Of a stretch of 64,000 nucleotides of DNA, positions 42,835 through 51,277 are shown one piece after another. Positions within the stretch are counted from its first letter, which is position 1; each line of letters begins with the position of its first letter. The DNA is from Caenibius sp. WL (GTDB lineage Bacteria; Pseudomonadota; Alphaproteobacteria; Sphingomonadales; Sphingomonadaceae). The DNA is taken from positions 2,554,501 to 2,618,500 of the forward strand of contig NZ_CP081844.1 of assembly GCF_019803445.1 (NCBI RefSeq), given 5' to 3'. Below the pieces are notes generated by a model. That model ran no database searches. It was not told the origin of the DNA and saw nothing but the letters and a program-made list of their open reading frames with translations. Position numbers and translations under genes: made by a program.

Positions 42835-44295
42835 TTACCCGTTGGGCAGTATGCGCCCGGTCGGCTCGCCTTCGCTCTGAACGAATTCCTCCGCTTCTTC
42901 CACAGTCGCCAGCAGGCGGATGTTCCGCCAGCTTCCCTGCCAGTAGTAGGCAAACGTCAGCAGCAGCGACAAGGCCCCGCCAATAGGGAAGCTCCACCAG
43001 ATCGCATCCGCCCCGATCGAATCGTTCAGCAGATAGATCGAGCCCAGCCGCCCGGGGATATAGGCCAGCACCATGATGACCAGCGGCACCATGGTCGCCC
43101 CGTTGGCGCGCGTGATCGAAGACAACACCATCGTCACCCCCATCAGGATGAAGGCCCAGCTTGCCAGCAGACCGATATGTTCCGCGATCATGATCGCATC
43201 GGCGTGATCGGCCAGGAACAGGGTCAGCAACCGATGATCGAACAGCAAAGTGAGAACCACCATCGACCCGGTCAGCGCCAGATTGACGAGCACCCCGGCC
43301 ACGGCGATCCGGTCGATCCTGTCCCACTTGCCCGCACCGATGTTCTGCGCGGCCATCGCGCTGGCCGCCATGCCGATCGCCATCGCAGGCATCTGGATAT
43401 AGGTCCACAACTGGTTGATCGCGCCATAGGCGGCCACCGTGTCCGTCCCTTCGCGGTTGACCAGGCCGAGCATGACCAGTGCGGAGACGGACATCACCAC
43501 CATCTGTAATCCCATCGGGATGCCTTTGCCGACAATGATCCCGACCAGATCCCGCCGGGGAACAAGATAGCGCCATTCCGGGCCGCGCAGGCGCACCGGC
43601 AAGTCGCGGGCGTAAATGACGGCGACCATCACCACGAAGGACACGAAATTGGCGATCAGCGTCGCCATCGCCGCGCCTTTGATCCCCATGGCCGGAATCG
43701 GCCCCCAGCCGAGGATCAACAGGGGATTGAGCGCGATATCGATGAACATGCCCGGCAGCATCAGCAGCATCGGGGTCAGCGAATCCCCCGCCCCGCGCAT
43801 CGCCATGGCGAAGAACACCGTCAGCAGGCTTGTCGGCAGGCCGAGATACATCACGCGCAGATAGATCAGCGCCTGCGGGAAAACGTCGTCCGGCGTTCCC
43901 AGCAGATGCAGCAGTTGCGGCGCGGTCAGCCAGCCGACCAGTGTGGCGACCAGGCCGAGCACGAAAAACAGCGTCACCCCGGTGCCCACGCCCTGCCGCA
44001 TGCCGGCAAGATCGCCCCGCCCCGCGCACTGGCCGATGATAATGGTCGACGCCATGCCGAAACCGAAAATCAGCGCAAACATCATGAACATGACAAGATT
44101 GGCGTTGGCCGTCGCGGCAAGGCCCGTTTCACCGACCAGTTGCCCGATCCACACCGCGTTGATCGATCCGTTGACCGATTGCAGCACGTTCGAACCCAGC
44201 GCGGGCAGCGCGAAGATCAGCAGGGTTCTGGCGATCGGCCCGCTGGTCAGGTCCATCGCGTTGCCGCCCGGCGCGCGTATTTCCCCTGAAGTCAT
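42835..44295 (-). CDS. MATE-family efflux transporter
   Basis: 486 residues with about 12 membrane helices in two homologous halves. The MATE pattern shows in MDLTSGPIARTLLIFALPAL, NGSINAVWIGQLVGETGLAA and the second-half IGMAASAMAAQNIGAGKWDR. It exports cationic or aromatic compounds with Na+ or H+. AGGAGA precedes the ATG. It is upstream of the PQQ dehydrogenase on the same strand (120-bp gap) and divergent from the RND operon. Confidence 0.92.
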   Translation of the reverse strand: MTSGEIRAPGGNAMDLTSGPIARTLLIFALPALGSNVLQSVNGSINAVWIGQLVGETGLAATANANLVMFMMFALIFGFGMASTIIIGQCAGRGDLAGMRQGVGTGVTLFFVLGLVATLVGWLTAPQLLHLLGTPDDVFPQALIYLRVMYLGLPTSLLTVFFAMAMRGAGDSLTPMLLMLPGMFIDIALNPLLILGWGPIPAMGIKGAAMATLIANFVSFVVMVAVIYARDLPVRLRGPEWRYLVPRRDLVGIIVGKGIPMGLQMVVMSVSALVMLGLVNREGTDTVAAYGAINQLWTYIQMPAMAIGMAASAMAAQNIGAGKWDRIDRIAVAGVLVNLALTGSMVVLTLLFDHRLLTLFLADHADAIMIAEHIGLLASWAFILMGVTMVLSSITRANGATMVPLVIMVLAYIPGRLGSIYLLNDSIGADAIWWSFPIGGALSLLLTFAYYWQGSWRNIRLLATVEEAEEFVQSEGEPTGRILPNG

Positions 44296-44609
44296 GCCGT
44301 ATCTCCTGCCCCTGCGCCACGGCAGGCCGATCCACGCCGATCCATGACGCTCCCGCTTCCTCTATGAGCGCCTGCGCGGAAAAGCCACCCGCAGACACGC
44401 CCGAAAGGTCTGTTCATTATACCGTATCATCCTATGCCGTTCAGCGCAGTTTCATGTGGGAGCGTCTTGCACGGGGACGAAACAAAACCCGCCTAAGCGA
44501 CAGCGATCGTTCGCGCAATTTGTCGCAATTTGTCGCAGACTGGGTTGCGGTGGTTGCCTGCCATCACCGGGTTTGCAAGGAAATGACGAGTCTTGAGGTC
44601 AAGGTGCTA
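44296..44609. other. 314-bp divergent intergenic region (MATE / RND operon)
   Basis: No gene is supported, although the frame of the RND adaptor stays open back to 44364. It contains a 10-bp unit GCAATTTGTC repeated in tandem at 44515-44524 and 44525-44534 and partly a third time. The region is AT-richer than its surroundings and probably holds both promoters. Confidence 0.55.
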
Positions 44610-45809
44610 ATGCAAATGGTTATACGCAAGTCGATCGGACGCATCGCGCTGATTTCCCTTACTTTGACCATGATGGCCGCCTGCTCCGGCACCGATGCCG
44701 ACGGAAACGGCAAAGGCAGGAACGCGCGCGAGGTCGGCTATGTCGTCGTCAATCCGCAGGCCGTTCCGGTGCCCACCGAACTGGGCGGCCGGGTGGCCGC
44801 TTCCGCCACCAGCGAAGTGCGCCCGCAAATTTCCGGTGTGATCCTCAAGCGCAATTTTGCCGAAGGCAGCTATGTCCGTGCGGGCCAGCCGCTATTCGAA
44901 ATCGATCCCAGCCTTTATCGGGCGGCCGTCAATCAGGCGGCGGCCGATCTGGCCAGCGCTCAGGCCACAGCCAACACCGCAGCCACCAAGGCCGACCGTT
45001 ATCGTCCACTTGCCGAAATCGAAGCGGTCGCCAAACAGGATTACACCGATGCGCAAGGGCAGGCGCAAGTCGCCCGGGCCGCCGTGGCGCAACGCCGGGC
45101 CGCGCTTGAAACCGCGCGGATCAATCTGCGCTTCACCACCGTCCCGGCCCCGATCAGCGGACGGATCGGACGATCGCTGTTCACCAAGGGCGCGCTGGTC
45201 AGCGCCGGGCAGGCCGAGCCACTGGCCATTATCCAAAGCACCGATCCGGTCTATGTCGATATGCAGCAGTCGAGCGCCGATCTGACGCGGCTGCGGCGCA
45301 GCTTCGCCAGCGGCGGCATGCAGAACGGCAGCACCGCAGTCCATCTCCGCCTGGAAGACGGCAGCGAATATCCCCAGACCGGGCAGGTCCAGTTTTCCGA
45401 AGTGACAGTGGACGAAGCGACCGGATCGGTCACTTTGCGCGCCCGCTTCCCCAATCCGCAGGGTTTGCTGCTGCCGGGCATGTTCGTGACCGCGATTTTC
45501 GATCAGGCGATCAATCCCAACGCGTTCCTCATCCCGCAACAGGCCTTGCAGCGCGATTTCGACGGCACGCCGTTCGTCTATCTCGTCGGCAAGGACAACA
45601 AGGCGGAACGCCGCAAAGTGGTGACCGACAGGACCGCCGGCGCCAACTGGGTCGTCACCGGCGGTCTCAAGGCCGGCGATCGGATCATTACCCAGGGCAC
45701 CAGCGGATTGGCGCATGGCGCAGCGATCAAGCCGGTTCCCGCCAGCCGCGCGCAAGTGCCCGGCGGGGCCGCAGCCAAAGCGAAGCCCACCGCGAAAGCG
45801 GGAGGCTGA
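44610..45809 (+). CDS. RND efflux periplasmic adaptor (AcrA/MexA type)
   Basis: 399 residues. A lipoprotein signal (lipobox MMAAC) is followed by the membrane-fusion-protein order: beta barrel/lipoyl half (VRPQISGVILKRNFAEGSYV), an alpha hairpin rich in Ala/Gln (about 110-180), the second lipoyl half (TTVPAPISGRIGRS) and a barrel domain (LLLPGMFVTAIFDQ). It links the inner membrane pump to the outer membrane channel. The start at 44610 gives a proper lipoprotein signal, with AAGG just before it. It is followed after six bases by the pump gene. Confidence 0.93.
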   Translation: MQMVIRKSIGRIALISLTLTMMAACSGTDADGNGKGRNAREVGYVVVNPQAVPVPTELGGRVAASATSEVRPQISGVILKRNFAEGSYVRAGQPLFEIDPSLYRAAVNQAAADLASAQATANTAATKADRYRPLAEIEAVAKQDYTDAQGQAQVARAAVAQRRAALETARINLRFTTVPAPISGRIGRSLFTKGALVSAGQAEPLAIIQSTDPVYVDMQQSSADLTRLRRSFASGGMQNGSTAVHLRLEDGSEYPQTGQVQFSEVTVDEATGSVTLRARFPNPQGLLLPGMFVTAIFDQAINPNAFLIPQQALQRDFDGTPFVYLVGKDNKAERRKVVTDRTAGANWVVTGGLKAGDRIITQGTSGLAHGAAIKPVPASRAQVPGGAAAKAKPTAKAGG

Positions 45810-45815
45810 CGCCCC

Positions 45816-48800
45816 ATGTCACGCATATTTGTCGACCGCCCGATCTTTGCCTGGGTGATCGCGATCATTGTCATGCTGGCGGGGCTCGCCGCCCTGCGCA
45901 ATCTGCCGATCGATCGCTATCCCGATATCGCCCCCACCCAGATCAATATCCGCGCCACTTATCCCGGGGCATCGGCCGAAACGGTCGAAAACAGCGTGAC
46001 CCAGGTTCTGGAACAACAGCTCACCGGGTTGGACGGGCTGCTCTATTTCAGTTCGCAATCGGCTTCCAGCGGATCGGTTCTCATCGCCGTGGTCTTCGCC
46101 AAGGGCACCGATCCCGACATTGCGCAGGTCCAGGTTCAGAACAAGATCCAGTCGGCCATTTCCCGCCTGCCGCAAAGTGTGCAGAATCAAGGGGTCAGAG
46201 TCAGCAAATCGAACCCGGATTCGCTGATGCTGGTGGCGATTTACGACATCACCAACCAGCGTGACGACCGCGAAATCGCCGACTATCTCGCCTCTTCGGT
46301 GCAGGACCCGCTGTCCCGCGTGCCGGGCGTGGGCGATGTGAACGTGTTCGGCTCGCCCCACGCCATGCGCATCTGGCTCAACCCGCAGCGCCTCACCGCC
46401 ATGAGCCTGATGCCGAGCGACGTGGTGAGCGCGATCCAGAGCCAGAACGTGCAGGTCGCCGCAGGTCAGCTTGGCGATCAACCGACCACTCAGGGGCAGA
46501 TGCTCAACGCCACCGTCAACGCACAGGGCCAGTTGCGCACGCCTGAGGAATTCGGGCAGATCGTGGTCAAGACCCTGTCCGATGGCTCGGTGGTGCGCAT
46601 TCGCGATGTGGCCCGGGTGGAAATCGGCGCGGAAAACTACAATACCATCCGCCGCCTGAACGGGCACCCCGGCGCGGGCCTGTCGATCTCGCTCTCCCCC
46701 GGTGCGGACGCGCTGAAGACGTCCGAGCTGGTCCACGCGGAAATGCGCACCCTGTCCCAGGATTTCCCCGATGGGCTGGTCTATTCCTTCCCGCGCGACA
46801 ACACCGATTTTATCAAGCTGTCAGTGGAGGAAGTCGGCAAGACGCTGATCGAGGCGGTCATTCTGGTGGTGATCGTGATGTTCGTCTTCCTGCAAAGCTG
46901 GCGTTCCACCCTCATCCCCGCCATCGCCGTCCCGGTGGTCCTGCTGGGCACGCTGGTCGTGTTCTATCTCGCCGGATTTTCGATCAACACATTGACCATG
47001 TTCGGTCTCGTTCTGGCAATCGGCCTGCTGGTCGACGATGCGATCGTGGTGGTGGAGAACGTCGAACGGCTGATGCACGAGAATCCGGGCATGAGCGCGC
47101 GTGAAGCGACGCTGGAATCGATGAAGGAAATCCAGATCGCGCTGATTGCCATCGCGCTGGTTCTGTCGGCGGTGTTCCTGCCGATGTCGTTTTTCGGCGG
47201 ATCGACCGGGGTGATCTATCGCCAGTTCTCTCTCACCATCATTTCCGCGATGATCCTGTCGGTGCTGGTCGCGCTGATCCTCAGCCCCGCGCTGACGTCC
47301 ACTTTGCTCAAGCCGAAATCGGCGGAAGGCAAGGATCTCGAAAAGTCGGGGCTCGAACGGCGCTTCCCCAAAGCCGCGGAATGGATCGACCGCGGGCATG
47401 AAAAATTCAACCGAACCTTCGACGCTTTTGTGGTGCGTTACCGCGCCATGGTGGCCAAGGTCATCGCACACAAATGGATCGCCTTGGGGGTCTATGCCGC
47501 CCTGCTCGTCGTGATGGGCGCGATGTTCATCCGCCTGCCGGGCGGCTTCATCCCGAACGAAGATCAGGGGCTCGTCATGGTCCAGTACCGCCTGCCGGCC
47601 GGGGCCACGCGCGACCGCACGATGGAAGTGCAGCAGGCGATCCAGACCTATTTCAACACCCATGAAAAGGCCAATGTCGAAAGCATGTTCGCATTGGTCG
47701 GCGGCGGCGGTGGGAGCCCGTCCGGGCAAAGCTCAGGCCAGACTTTCGTCAAGCTGGTCCCGTGGGATAAACGCCATGGCGAGGAAAACAGCGCCGACGC
47801 GATTGTCGAACGCGCCACCAAAGCCTTCCGCGCCTTGCGCGATGCTCAGGTCTTCGCCCTGGTTCCCGGCGAGATTCGGGGCCTCGGCGATTCCTCCGGT
47901 TTCACCATGCAGTTCCAGAACGCATCCGGGATGCCACGCGGCGAATTCGAGGAGGCGCGGGATAAGCTTCTGGCCCAGGCCAATGCCGATCCCCGGCTGG
48001 CGGGCGTGCGCCTGAGCGATCTCCCGAGCATTTCGCAGATGACGATTTCGGTCGACACCCAGAAGGCGACCGCGCTTGGCCTCAAACAAAGCGATATCAA
48101 TTCCACGATATCGACCGCCTGGGGCGGAACTTACGTTAACGATTTCATCGATCGCGGGCGCGTCAAACGGGTCTATGTGATGGCTGACGCGCCCTATCGC
48201 TCGCGCCCTGAAAACCTCGGGGACTGGTATGTTCGCAACGCCAGCGGCAGCATGACCCCGTTCACCGCCTTTTCACATGTGGACTGGGGCACCGCACCCA
48301 GCAGCACCTCGCGCTTCAACGGGCTGTCGGCCTTCCAGATTCAGGGGCAGACCGCAGCCGGGACCAGTTCCGGCGAAGCGATGACCATCATCGAGGGGCT
48401 GGCCGCCAAATTCCCCGGCACCAGCATCGCCTGGTCCGGATCGTCCTATGAGGAACGAACCGCGTCGGGACAGGCCCCCCTGCTCTATATGCTGGCGCTA
48501 CTGGTCGTTTTCCTCTGCCTCGCCGCGCTTTATGAAAGCTGGTCCATCCCGGTGGCGGCAATCCTGGTTGTCCCGCTCGGGCTCATCGGGGCCATTTTCG
48601 CGGCCACTCTGCGCGGGTTGGAAAATGACGTGTTCCTGCAGATCGGCCTGATCACGGCCATGGGGCTTGCCACCAAGAACGCCATTCTGATCATCGAATT
48701 CGCCGAAGCCGCCGAGAAACGCGGCATGCGGGTAATCGACGCCGCACTGGAAGGCGCTCGGCTGCGCATCCGCCCCATTCTGATGACCAGCATGGCGTTC

Positions 48801-49031
48801 GGCTTCGGCGTGCTGCCGCTCGCGCTGGCCAGCGGCGCGGGGGCCAACAGCCGCATCGCCATCGGCACTTCGGTCGTCGGTGGGGTACTCACTGGCACGG
48901 CGCTGGCCATTTTCTTCATCCCGCTGTTTTTCGTGCTTGTCCGGCGCGGGGTCCGCGATGGAATGAAAGCCGCCCGCAAGCGCTTCGGCCGCAATGACGA
49001 TCCCGATACCAAGACGGAGCCGACCCCATGA
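45816..49031 (+). CDS. RND efflux pump, HAE1 (AcrB/MexB) type
   Basis: 1071 residues, the usual length. The N-terminal MSRIFVDRPIFAWVIAIIVM is diagnostic. The proton-relay pair of aspartates lies in AIGLLVDDAIVVVENVER in helix 4. Two large periplasmic loops and about 12 helices are visible, ending with the second-half FLQIGLITAMGLATKNAILI. It exports hydrophobic drugs or toxic metabolites by proton antiport. The stop overlaps the next gene's ATG by four bases. Confidence 0.97.
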   Translation: MSRIFVDRPIFAWVIAIIVMLAGLAALRNLPIDRYPDIAPTQINIRATYPGASAETVENSVTQVLEQQLTGLDGLLYFSSQSASSGSVLIAVVFAKGTDPDIAQVQVQNKIQSAISRLPQSVQNQGVRVSKSNPDSLMLVAIYDITNQRDDREIADYLASSVQDPLSRVPGVGDVNVFGSPHAMRIWLNPQRLTAMSLMPSDVVSAIQSQNVQVAAGQLGDQPTTQGQMLNATVNAQGQLRTPEEFGQIVVKTLSDGSVVRIRDVARVEIGAENYNTIRRLNGHPGAGLSISLSPGADALKTSELVHAEMRTLSQDFPDGLVYSFPRDNTDFIKLSVEEVGKTLIEAVILVVIVMFVFLQSWRSTLIPAIAVPVVLLGTLVVFYLAGFSINTLTMFGLVLAIGLLVDDAIVVVENVERLMHENPGMSAREATLESMKEIQIALIAIALVLSAVFLPMSFFGGSTGVIYRQFSLTIISAMILSVLVALILSPALTSTLLKPKSAEGKDLEKSGLERRFPKAAEWIDRGHEKFNRTFDAFVVRYRAMVAKVIAHKWIALGVYAALLVVMGAMFIRLPGGFIPNEDQGLVMVQYRLPAGATRDRTMEVQQAIQTYFNTHEKANVESMFALVGGGGGSPSGQSSGQTFVKLVPWDKRHGEENSADAIVERATKAFRALRDAQVFALVPGEIRGLGDSSGFTMQFQNASGMPRGEFEEARDKLLAQANADPRLAGVRLSDLPSISQMTISVDTQKATALGLKQSDINSTISTAWGGTYVNDFIDRGRVKRVYVMADAPYRSRPENLGDWYVRNASGSMTPFTAFSHVDWGTAPSSTSRFNGLSAFQIQGQTAAGTSSGEAMTIIEGLAAKFPGTSIAWSGSSYEERTASGQAPLLYMLALLVVFLCLAALYESWSIPVAAILVVPLGLIGAIFAATLRGLENDVFLQIGLITAMGLATKNAILIIEFAEAAEKRGMRVIDAALEGARLRIRPILMTSMAFGFGVLPLALASGAGANSRIAIGTSVVGGVLTGTALAIFFIPLFFVLVRRGVRDGMKAARKRFGRNDDPDTKTEPTP

Positions 49032-50425
49032 GCAAGCGCCTGATCGCCTTTGGCGCGCCCCTGGCGCTGGCGGCCTGTTCGCTGGCCCCGCGCACCGAAC
49101 TGCCCACACCGCCCGTTTCCCCTTCATGGCCGATCGGCGATGCCTATCTGGTGCAGAACGAAGCCGCCCTGCCCGTGGTTTCCTATCGCGATATCTTCCG
49201 CGATCCGCGCTTGCAGACGCTGGTCGAAACGGCGCTGGCCAACAATCGGGACTTGCGCGTGGCCGCCGCCAATGTCGCTGAAGCGCGTGCGCAAGCCCGC
49301 GCGACCCGTGCGGCGCAATTCCCGGTCATCGGCGTCGGCGGTTCGGTCGAACATATCGACAGATCGGGCGCCAGGAACACGACCGACTATTCCGCCAGCG
49401 CCGCCATTTCCGGCTTCGAACTGGACCTTTTCGGCAAGCTCGCCAACGCTTCGGATGCCGAACGGAACCGGGCTCTGGCCACGGAATCCGCCGCCCGCAC
49501 GGTGCGGCTCAGCCTCGTGTCGGACCTTGTCGATGCGTGGGCGAGCTACGCCGCGGACCTCGATCTGCTGCAAATCGCGCAGGATACGGCGGAAAGCGCG
49601 CGCAAAAGCGTGCAATTGACCCGCGCCCGGCTCGAAGGCGGGGTCGCCCCGCGCACCGATCTGCGGCAGGCGGAACAGATTCTGGCCAGCGCGGAAATCA
49701 CCGTCGCCCGCCAGAAAACCGCGCTGGCGCAGGATGAGAACCTGATCCGCCTGCTGGTCGGCTCCGAATTCGACAAGGCCCTGCTCCCCGCCGACATGGC
49801 GCAAGTGGCAGGCGCGATAAACACGCTCCCCGCCGGGACAAGTTCGCAAGTGCTGCTACGCCGCCCGGATATCATTCAGGCCGAATACCTCCTGCGCGCA
49901 TCCAATGCCGATATCGGCGTGGCCCGGGCCGCGTTGTTTCCGTCGATTTCTCTCACCGGCATTCTCGGCTTCGCCAGCACGGCCCTGTCGAGCCTGTTCG
50001 ATAGCGGTTCGTTCAGCAAATCGGCCGGTGCCGATGCGGCGTTGACGATTTTCGACGCGGGCAAACGCAGTGCCGATATCGCCGCCGCCAAGGCAAGGCG
50101 CGATGCGGCAGTGGCGACTTACGAAGGCGCCATCCAGACAGCGTTTCGCGAAGTGGCGGATGCTCTCGCCGATCAGGGAACATTGCAGGAGCGGCTGCGC
50201 GCGGCCACTGCCTATCGCGTGGCGGCAGCCGACACCGCGATGCTCGCCAACGCCCGCTATCGCGGCGGGGTGGACAGTTTCCTTGCCAACCTCGATGCGC
50301 AACGCAGCCTTTTCGCCGCGCGGCAGGATGAAGTCGCGACCCAGCTCGAACTGGTCCGCAACCGGGTGACGCTATACCGCGTGCTGGGTGGCGATCAGGC
50401 CACCGGGGAAGACTCGCCGCGTTAA
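49028..50425 (+). CDS. Outer membrane efflux channel (NodT/OprM type)
   Basis: 465 residues. The lipoprotein signal has lipobox LAAC (MSKRLIAFGAPLALAAC). Two outer-membrane-efflux repeats follow, with the family motifs ISGFELDLFGKLANASDAER and VLLRRPDIIQAEYLLRASNA. It is the TolC-like channel of the RND system, coupled to the pump gene by an ATGA overlap. It converges with a TetR gene. Confidence 0.93.
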   Translation: MSKRLIAFGAPLALAACSLAPRTELPTPPVSPSWPIGDAYLVQNEAALPVVSYRDIFRDPRLQTLVETALANNRDLRVAAANVAEARAQARATRAAQFPVIGVGGSVEHIDRSGARNTTDYSASAAISGFELDLFGKLANASDAERNRALATESAARTVRLSLVSDLVDAWASYAADLDLLQIAQDTAESARKSVQLTRARLEGGVAPRTDLRQAEQILASAEITVARQKTALAQDENLIRLLVGSEFDKALLPADMAQVAGAINTLPAGTSSQVLLRRPDIIQAEYLLRASNADIGVARAALFPSISLTGILGFASTALSSLFDSGSFSKSAGADAALTIFDAGKRSADIAAAKARRDAAVATYEGAIQTAFREVADALADQGTLQERLRAATAYRVAAADTAMLANARYRGGVDSFLANLDAQRSLFAARQDEVATQLELVRNRVTLYRVLGGDQATGEDSPR

Positions 50426-50459
50426 GCCCGCGACGAAACTCGGCTCAGCGGTCGATGGC

Positions 50460-51113
50460 TTAGAAAGCGACCGCAGCCCGCGCCAGCTTGTGCTGTAAGG
50501 CACGAAAACGGGCCAGTTCTTCGGGATCGGCGGGATCGTATTCGCGCTTGGTACCCAGCTGGGCCGGATTGCCCACATACATCAGCGCGCCTGCGGATAT
50601 CGTTTGCAGAATGTGCATCGCGGAGACGGGAGCGAAATCGCCCTTCTCCATCCCGGCGGCGATAACCGCTTCAAGATCGCGCAAGGCGCTGTCCGAGAAT
50701 TCGATGGGATTGTCACCGCGCGGGCCATGATCCGCGATCAGGCGCTGGATAATCCGCGCCGCGGTGGGCCGCAAAATGAGGAAATCGAGCCAGGCATCGA
50801 GCAGCGCCAGCAAGCGCTGCATCGGATCGGTGACGCCCGCCAAACGATCCTGCACGAATTCATGCATCGATGCGAAAATATCCGCCTCGATCTCATCGTA
50901 AAGCTCTTGCTTGCCCGGAAAATAGTAGACGATCGACGGACGGCGGATACCCACTTCCACCGCGACATCTTCCAACCGCGCAGTGGCATAACCGACATCG
51001 GCGAAAATCCGTTCGGCAGCCCGCAAGATCGCCTGACGCGTCACGTCGCCCCGCGGTTGCCGCGCCACTTCGCGTGTTTCACGGCGGGTCGGCCGTCTGT
51101 TCGTGGTCGCCAC
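50460..51113 (-). CDS. TetR-family transcriptional regulator
   Basis: 217 residues. The N-terminal helix-turn-helix (AILRAAERIFADVGYATARL, then VAVEVGIRRPSIVYYF and PGKQELY) is typical TetR/AcrR. A larger ligand domain follows. It is divergent from the TonB receptor and convergent with the RND operon. Two TetR-like dyads overlap the receptor's promoter (51192-51230), so the receptor operon and its own gene are the most likely targets. Confidence 0.88.
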   Translation of the reverse strand: MATTNRRPTRRETREVARQPRGDVTRQAILRAAERIFADVGYATARLEDVAVEVGIRRPSIVYYFPGKQELYDEIEADIFASMHEFVQDRLAGVTDPMQRLLALLDAWLDFLILRPTAARIIQRLIADHGPRGDNPIEFSDSALRDLEAVIAAGMEKGDFAPVSAMHILQTISAGALMYVGNPAQLGTKREYDPADPEELARFRALQHKLARAAVAF

Positions 51114-51182
51114 GCGATCTCCTTCCCCATGCCCCAGGGCGCTTCTTATTCACCAAAAGGGCGGGCTGACGCAATCTTCGTA

Positions 51183-51230
51183 TTGAATTTCTACCTACAC
51201 GAAGATAGAAAATCTACCGACACGTAGGTA
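51183..51230 (+). promoter_or_regulatory. Receptor promoter with two TetR-type operator dyads
   Basis: TTGAAT (51183-51188), a 17-bp spacer and TAGAAA (51206-51211) make a plausible promoter. TACCTAC-AC-GAAGATA (51192-51207) overlaps spacer and -10; TACCGAC-AC-GTAGGTA (51215-51230) lies just downstream. The two are direct copies 23 bp apart, and the second is a 6/7 palindrome. The arrangement suits repression by the adjacent TetR protein. Confidence 0.6.
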
Positions 51231-51277
51231 CAAAGTCCCATTTTTCTCTTAGTGTGTTGTTTTCAGGGGGAGAGCCC

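Noticed and set aside
44364-44609. 82-codon N-terminal extension of the RND adaptor
   Set aside because: It would bury the lipoprotein signal inside the protein; the ATG at 44610 gives a normal signal and has AAGG before it.
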